A stretch of 64,000 nucleotides of DNA. Origin: Trichomonas tenax. Taxonomy: Eukaryota; Parabasalia; Trichomonadida; Trichomonadidae. Below are positions 59,643-64,000 of the stretch, one piece after another. A program made the position numbers and the translations under genes. The DNA is taken from positions 62,001 to 126,000 of the forward strand of contig JALKBU010000008.1 of the NCBI GenBank assembly GCA_023091735.1, given 5' to 3'. The notes below the pieces were generated by a model. The model worked only from the letters and a program-made list of their open reading frames with translations, was not told where the DNA came from and made no database searches. Every line of letters begins with the position of its first letter. The first letter of the stretch is position 1.

Positions 59643-61352
59643 ATGATTAGGGAAGAATTTTACCCTTTCTTTCAAAACGCGGGAATATCACGCGAGGAAA
59701 TGAACGCGTACAGTGATGCTGAATTCCAAAATGCTCTTTCCATGCTGTTAGATGTTAATCCAGAACCCGTAAATCAGCCATCAAGGAGACAACCTGCAGC
59801 AAGCAGAGCACCAAAATACAATGCAAGTGAGTTTGGCAATGGCGGATTGGACGAAGATGAAGCAGTAAAAACAGCATTGGAAGCTTCTATCGACGATATG
59901 CTTGTTGCTCCCCATCTTCGTGCTCCACCGGACGCAAGGAATGAAATTTTACACGCAAATAACCATCCTCCACATTCAATTTTGTCTAAACCAAATCGAC
60001 CAGACAGAGTTCCTAAAGAACTGCAGCCCAAACCAACACCATTACCTCCAGCAACGCGAAAATCAGCATACAAACCATCTTCAAGTCACTCTTCACGACC
60101 AAATAAAAGCAAACAATTAGATTTTCATAATCCACCGCCAAAACCTGCACCAAAACCAAAGCAAACGCCACCACTTCACTCAAAGCCAACTACGGAATCA
60201 ATTTCAAAACCAAAGCCTGTCGAATCGAAATACGAACATGCAACTATTAGATATAAACCAACAGTTGCTCGCCAACCAATGAAACCGTCAAATGATATCG
60301 GATTAAATGTGAGATCGGCTCCAAAACCAATTGCACCGAAGAGAGAACAAAACTTTGCGGATATGATGGATGCTGAGTATAAAAGAAAAGAAAATATGGC
60401 AGGAAATACATCTGCAAGTAATTCTGGTCGAAATTCACAAGGATCTACAAATTCAACAAAATCTACTCAAAAAACAACAAAAAAGATGACAGAGGACCGC
60501 AACAGACGCCTTAAATCCCCAGTCACAGATTCTCTTCCTGATTTGCCGAATATTGATGTTATCGCAACAATTGTTCACGACGAATTTGATATCGATGAAG
60601 AAACAGAAAAGAGACTTCTTAACAAGCCACAGCCGATGATAAACATGAAACAAGAACCAACACCTAAAGCAACTGCATACAAGAAACCAAAAGAAAATCC
60701 TAAACCTTCTCCAAAGAAGTCTCCTGAACCTGTTGAATCATATAAACCAAGAAATGAATCTAAACCTTCTCCAAAGAAGTCTCCTGAACCTGTTGCAGAA
60801 TATAAACCTGCACCAGTAAGAGCTCCCGAGCCTCCTAAACCAGAACCACCTAAGCCAGCGCCAATCAGACCACAAGAGCCTCCTAAGCCTGAATCAGAAA
60901 GTATTCCATCACAACTCAGAGAATCGCAGAGATTACGCAATATGCAGAACATGCAGTACGAGCAATTGCTTAGAGAGGCTGAAGAGAAAGCTGCAGAAGA
61001 GGAAAGACAGAAGAAAGAGGAAGAAGAAAGGCAAAGACAGGAAATGGAAGAGAAACAGAACGCTGAAAAAAGATTGGAAAGAATTCTTGCAAGAATGCCT
61101 CCTGAGCCAGCTGACGGACTTCCACTCGCTGTGAACTTATTCGGAAAGAGAATACAGAGGAAGTTTTCGCCAAAAGAACCTGCAGAAAATGTTTATGCTT
61201 GGGTTGCATCACAGAGCGAAGAACCAAAACTTGTTCTCGATAAATTCAATTTGTCTTGCATGGGACAGCCACCATTAGTAATGAGGAAGACTCTTGAAGA
61301 CCAGAACATCAAAGGAAGGATAATGTTATCAATCGAAGAGATTGATGAATAA
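59643..61352 (+). CDS. UBX-domain p97/Cdc48 adaptor with UIM-like motif
   Basis: 569 aa. A helical N-terminus (residues 1-40, ending YSDAEFQNALSMLLDV, UBA-like in length) is followed by a UIM-like DEDEAVKTALEASIDD (about 75-90). A long Pro/Lys linker with a duplicated KPSPKKSPEPV unit follows. Next is a charged helix (MQYEQLLREAEEKAAEEERQ...), and a C-terminal UBX domain from about residue 492 (LAVNLFGKRIQRKFSPKEP, ENVYAWV, LDKFNLSCMGQPP, TLEDQNI). This is the FAF/UBXD layout of Cdc48 cofactors that bring ubiquitinated clients to the segregase. The S3-S4 loop FPR motif that contacts p97 is replaced by GQPP, so binding may be weaker or altered (inference). Confidence 0.88.
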   Translation: MIREEFYPFFQNAGISREEMNAYSDAEFQNALSMLLDVNPEPVNQPSRRQPAASRAPKYNASEFGNGGLDEDEAVKTALEASIDDMLVAPHLRAPPDARNEILHANNHPPHSILSKPNRPDRVPKELQPKPTPLPPATRKSAYKPSSSHSSRPNKSKQLDFHNPPPKPAPKPKQTPPLHSKPTTESISKPKPVESKYEHATIRYKPTVARQPMKPSNDIGLNVRSAPKPIAPKREQNFADMMDAEYKRKENMAGNTSASNSGRNSQGSTNSTKSTQKTTKKMTEDRNRRLKSPVTDSLPDLPNIDVIATIVHDEFDIDEETEKRLLNKPQPMINMKQEPTPKATAYKKPKENPKPSPKKSPEPVESYKPRNESKPSPKKSPEPVAEYKPAPVRAPEPPKPEPPKPAPIRPQEPPKPESESIPSQLRESQRLRNMQNMQYEQLLREAEEKAAEEERQKKEEEERQRQEMEEKQNAEKRLERILARMPPEPADGLPLAVNLFGKRIQRKFSPKEPAENVYAWVASQSEEPKLVLDKFNLSCMGQPPLVMRKTLEDQNIKGRIMLSIEEIDE

Positions 61353-61939
61353 TTTTTACTTTTTATTTTGTTTGTATTTTTAAATTGTTTACGTAATGTT
61401 TTTCAAATATTTATAGTACACATATCGCCCTAATTAATTATAACATCTGATAAACAAAATTCAAAAATCAAATTTTATAAACCTTAATTCTAAGTTGAAA
61501 TCTTTCATTTATGAAATATTTATTAGTTTTTAATAATGCCACTAAAGCTTTAACCTGTTATTGAAAAAAATAGTATATTTTGAATATATTTAGGAATTGT
61601 CTTATTTTTAGCATTAACATTTGATCTATATAATGCTATGGTGATCTCAGGCTCTAATTTAAAATTATGAGAAATAATTTGATTAAGGATATCGACACGA
61701 AGACACAATTGAAGACAGAGATCAAGTTTTTCATTACAAAAAGTCACCGCACTATGACAAAACTCTTCACTGCGATATAGGATTCGAAATATTTTAATTT
61801 GTCTGTTCGAAAATATTTTTTTGACAAGGTTCATAAAAACCTTAAATATCGATAAAAATTCAGTAAAAACAGCTCTATGTAATGTTTACACATATAATTT
61901 TGAAATCGAAACAATTGTCAATTTTTCAAAAAAATTACA
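61353..61939. other. Divergent spacer with an uncertain 94-codon frame
   Basis: An ATG frame on the minus strand, 61550-61834, encodes MNLVKKIFSNRQIKIFRILY ... and has some gene-like character (ITIALYRSNVNAKNKTIPKY), perhaps a scrap of an ankyrin-protein N-terminus. Support is weak. Nothing else is seen. Confidence 0.35.
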
Positions 61940-64000
61940 ATGATTGCACGAATTCTCAATAAAATCGCAGATTTGGAGTCAAATGGCGGTCAAAACAACG
62001 AAATGGAGGAACTAGTCGCTGATGATATCGAAGAATTCGCGAAACACGAAAATTTTCAAAAATTATCTTCGAAATGCATTTTAAGGATTGTAAGAAAGAA
62101 GGATTCAATTTCATCTTCGTGCGCTTTGACAGTGGCAAAGATCGTAGCTCAAAAAGATCAAAATGATTTAATTGAATTATTCAAAATCCTCAATATCAAC
62201 GATGGATACTCATCCACCATTGTGGAAATCCTAAAGTTAGTCGCAAACATTCCTATTTTGACATTATTCTTTGACAATTTTGATTCAATTCAAATTCCAC
62301 AAAAAGAAATCGCGCAACCGCCAGCATTCCAAGATATTTCTACATCCACTTACACCAGTGACATCGTTTTACCAACTCAAACACAAAATCAAGAAAAACA
62401 AAGCGAAAAAGGACCTTCTTCTGACAAATTACATGAACTTTTGGACTCTGTTGACGTACAGAAGTCACCCATAAGGTCGGATTCTTCATTCTCGTTTTCA
62501 GATGAGGATCAAGATTCAGAACCTGGAATTGATGATGATTTCGTCATTACTGTCGCTCCACCGCAGTACAAGAGTGACTTTGTTCCAGATTTAACGTCAG
62601 ATAACTCAGATTTCAATCCTTACATGACATTAAACAAAACGATTCTTTCATCACAAAGCGAACATAAAATACAGACAATCGATGAATTTAGAACTGCTCC
62701 TCCAGCACCACTAGAAAAGATGGCTTCTATTGATCCTGTTCCTCCAACGATTCCTCAATGTCATGATAACTTTAACACAACAATTCCCAGAATTTATCCA
62801 CCACCACTTGATGTTCCTGAAGATGAACTTAACACAACAATTCCGAGATCAATCACTCCTCCACCACCTGATTTATCTGAAGATGAACTTAACACAACAT
62901 TACCAGAATCAATTTCTTCATCACCAACAAAATCTGATGAAAACTTAACAAAACCGGATGAAGTAAATTCAAAACCAGATGAAGTCATTACAAAGCCCGA
63001 TGAAGTGATTTCAAAGCCCGGTTATGTTCCATCATATCCTGAAATTCAAATTTATCCGGAACCATCGCCAGGAAAAGATAAAAGTGATTCTAATACAGAT
63101 TCATTTAATAAGAATTTGGGATCGACAATTGTTGAACCTGTTAGAATTATGCCTTATGAACCAAAGCCGGAGGACCGTTTACCACCACCTGCACCACCTA
63201 AAGTTGAAGCCGCTGATATCTTTGAGGCCGCTTCGAAAGGTCTTTTGGATGAGATGAAGAAGTTCATTAGAAACAGAATCAGTCCAATGTCAATAGATGA
63301 TAATGGATGGACACCTCTTCATCACTGCGCTGTCAATGGATCAATGCCATGCCTCAAAGAATTGCTGAAATATGATTTTGTCAATGTTCTTTCACTAACA
63401 AAATGCGGTCAAATGCCGATCCACATTGGAGCATTGCGTGGACATTATGAGTTCGTTGCTTATCTTTTGAACAGAGGCTCAGACATTGATACACCAGACT
63501 TTGAAGGTTTTACACCTTTGATGTATGCGTGCGAAGGCGGCAACTCGAGAATTGTTGATATTTTGGTTTACGCAGGTGCAAAAGTCAACACATCAACATC
63601 TAATGGTTTGACACCGCTCAACATTGCAGCTCGCGCACAAAGCTATGAATGCATTGTTAGTTTACTCAAATCTAAAGCGAAAGTTGAGTCATCAAAGAAT
63701 GTTCTTCTCTCTCCTGTCTACATTTCTGTCGCTAAAAATGATTTTAAGAGTGCAAAGATTCTTCTCGAATACGGAGCTAAAGTTAACGCTCAGGATAAGA
63801 AAGGCGTTGCTCTAATCCATCTTGCAGCTGCAGTAGGTAATGTTGACATGATTAAGCTCATTTTGTCAAAAGGAGGAAAGATTGAACTCGATAACAAAGC
63901 AAAAGAACGTCCATTATTCATTGCTGCAAAGAATGGACATGTTCAAGCTTGCAAAGCTCTGATTGATCTTGGAGCCAACGTTGATGCTCAGCAAGAGAAT
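61940..64000 (+). CDS. Large ankyrin-repeat protein, 3'-truncated by window edge
   Basis: The ATG at 61940 opens 687 codons that run off the window. The N-terminal ~110 residues are helical (MIARILNKIADLESNGGQNN, LIELFKILNINDGYSSTIVE). Residues about 110-430 are a disordered, acidic and Pro-rich linker with tandem DEVI[S/T]KP units near 62940-63020 and duplicated EDELNTT units. From about residue 455, seven ankyrin repeats are visible before the edge (GWTPLHHCAVNGSMPCLKEL, QMPIHIGALRGHYEFVAYLL, FTPLMYACEGGNSRIVDILV, LTPLNIAARAQSYECIVSLL and so on). It is presumably a scaffold; the missing C-terminus could carry a further domain. Confidence 0.9.
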   Translation, partial: MIARILNKIADLESNGGQNNEMEELVADDIEEFAKHENFQKLSSKCILRIVRKKDSISSSCALTVAKIVAQKDQNDLIELFKILNINDGYSSTIVEILKLVANIPILTLFFDNFDSIQIPQKEIAQPPAFQDISTSTYTSDIVLPTQTQNQEKQSEKGPSSDKLHELLDSVDVQKSPIRSDSSFSFSDEDQDSEPGIDDDFVITVAPPQYKSDFVPDLTSDNSDFNPYMTLNKTILSSQSEHKIQTIDEFRTAPPAPLEKMASIDPVPPTIPQCHDNFNTTIPRIYPPPLDVPEDELNTTIPRSITPPPPDLSEDELNTTLPESISSSPTKSDENLTKPDEVNSKPDEVITKPDEVISKPGYVPSYPEIQIYPEPSPGKDKSDSNTDSFNKNLGSTIVEPVRIMPYEPKPEDRLPPPAPPKVEAADIFEAASKGLLDEMKKFIRNRISPMSIDDNGWTPLHHCAVNGSMPCLKELLKYDFVNVLSLTKCGQMPIHIGALRGHYEFVAYLLNRGSDIDTPDFEGFTPLMYACEGGNSRIVDILVYAGAKVNTSTSNGLTPLNIAARAQSYECIVSLLKSKAKVESSKNVLLSPVYISVAKNDFKSAKILLEYGAKVNAQDKKGVALIHLAAAVGNVDMIKLILSKGGKIELDNKAKERPLFIAAKNGHVQACKALIDLGANVDAQQEN

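Overview
The window looks like nuclear DNA of a trichomonad parabasalid (Trichomonas/Tritrichomonas group; species not resolved). The reasons are: AT-rich DNA with apparently intronless genes, initiator-like TCA[C/T][A/T][A/T] motifs 4-40 nt upstream of about half the ATGs, very long coiled-coil proteins, ankyrin proteins, degenerate right-handed beta-helix surface proteins, a Myb-type regulator, and an expanded kinase/phosphatase/Rab repertoire. No bacterial operons, tRNA, rRNA or CRISPR were seen. Several apparent open frames begin at TTG or GTG, so starts here were moved to ATG.

Layout: 2-7402 is the 3' part of a giant coiled-coil gene. 7.6-12.7 kb holds a surface-protein tail remnant, a small helical protein, a Rab6-like GTPase and a broken ubiquitin protease. 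13.9-21 kb has two coiled-coil genes flanking a rhomboid that has lost its catalytic serine. 21-24.4 kb is mostly decayed surface/secreted genes. 24.8-27 kb encodes an IRE/Rim15/MAST-like AGC kinase. 27-33.7 kb is a gene-poor repeat tract with a tyrosine-recombinase remnant and a 607-bp TIR element with a 9-bp target duplication. 33.7-43 kb carries Myb, CFAP97-like, ankyrin, cytosolic carboxypeptidase and a large glycosylated EGF/IPT surface protein. 43-45.2 kb has two tandem beta-helix pseudogenes. 46.4-47.7 kb encodes a TBL1/Sif2-like LisH-WD40 protein. 50-55 kb carries RP2/TBCC-like and PP1-like genes, each interrupted by one in-frame TAG, plus a 642-bp foldback element. 55-59 kb has a second TIR element of the same family, an ankyrin pseudogene and a beta-helix protein. 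59.6-64 kb has a UBX/UIM adaptor and the 5' part of a large ankyrin gene.

Functional themes: flagella/tubulin (CFAP97-like, M14 carboxypeptidase, RP2-like), membrane traffic and protein quality control (Rab6-like, possible IST1-like, UBX), chromatin/transcription (TBL1-like, Myb), signalling (AGC kinase, PP1-like) and the cell surface (EGF/IPT glycoprotein, beta-helix family). Genes lie on both strands and seem independently transcribed.

The most interesting signals are the two same-family TIR elements, whose subterminal motif AAAGTGTCAG also occurs in a divergent promoter and resembles the local initiator; a 140-bp repeat in the same orientation upstream of two unrelated genes; the two genes broken by only one TAG; and the pseudo-rhomboid.
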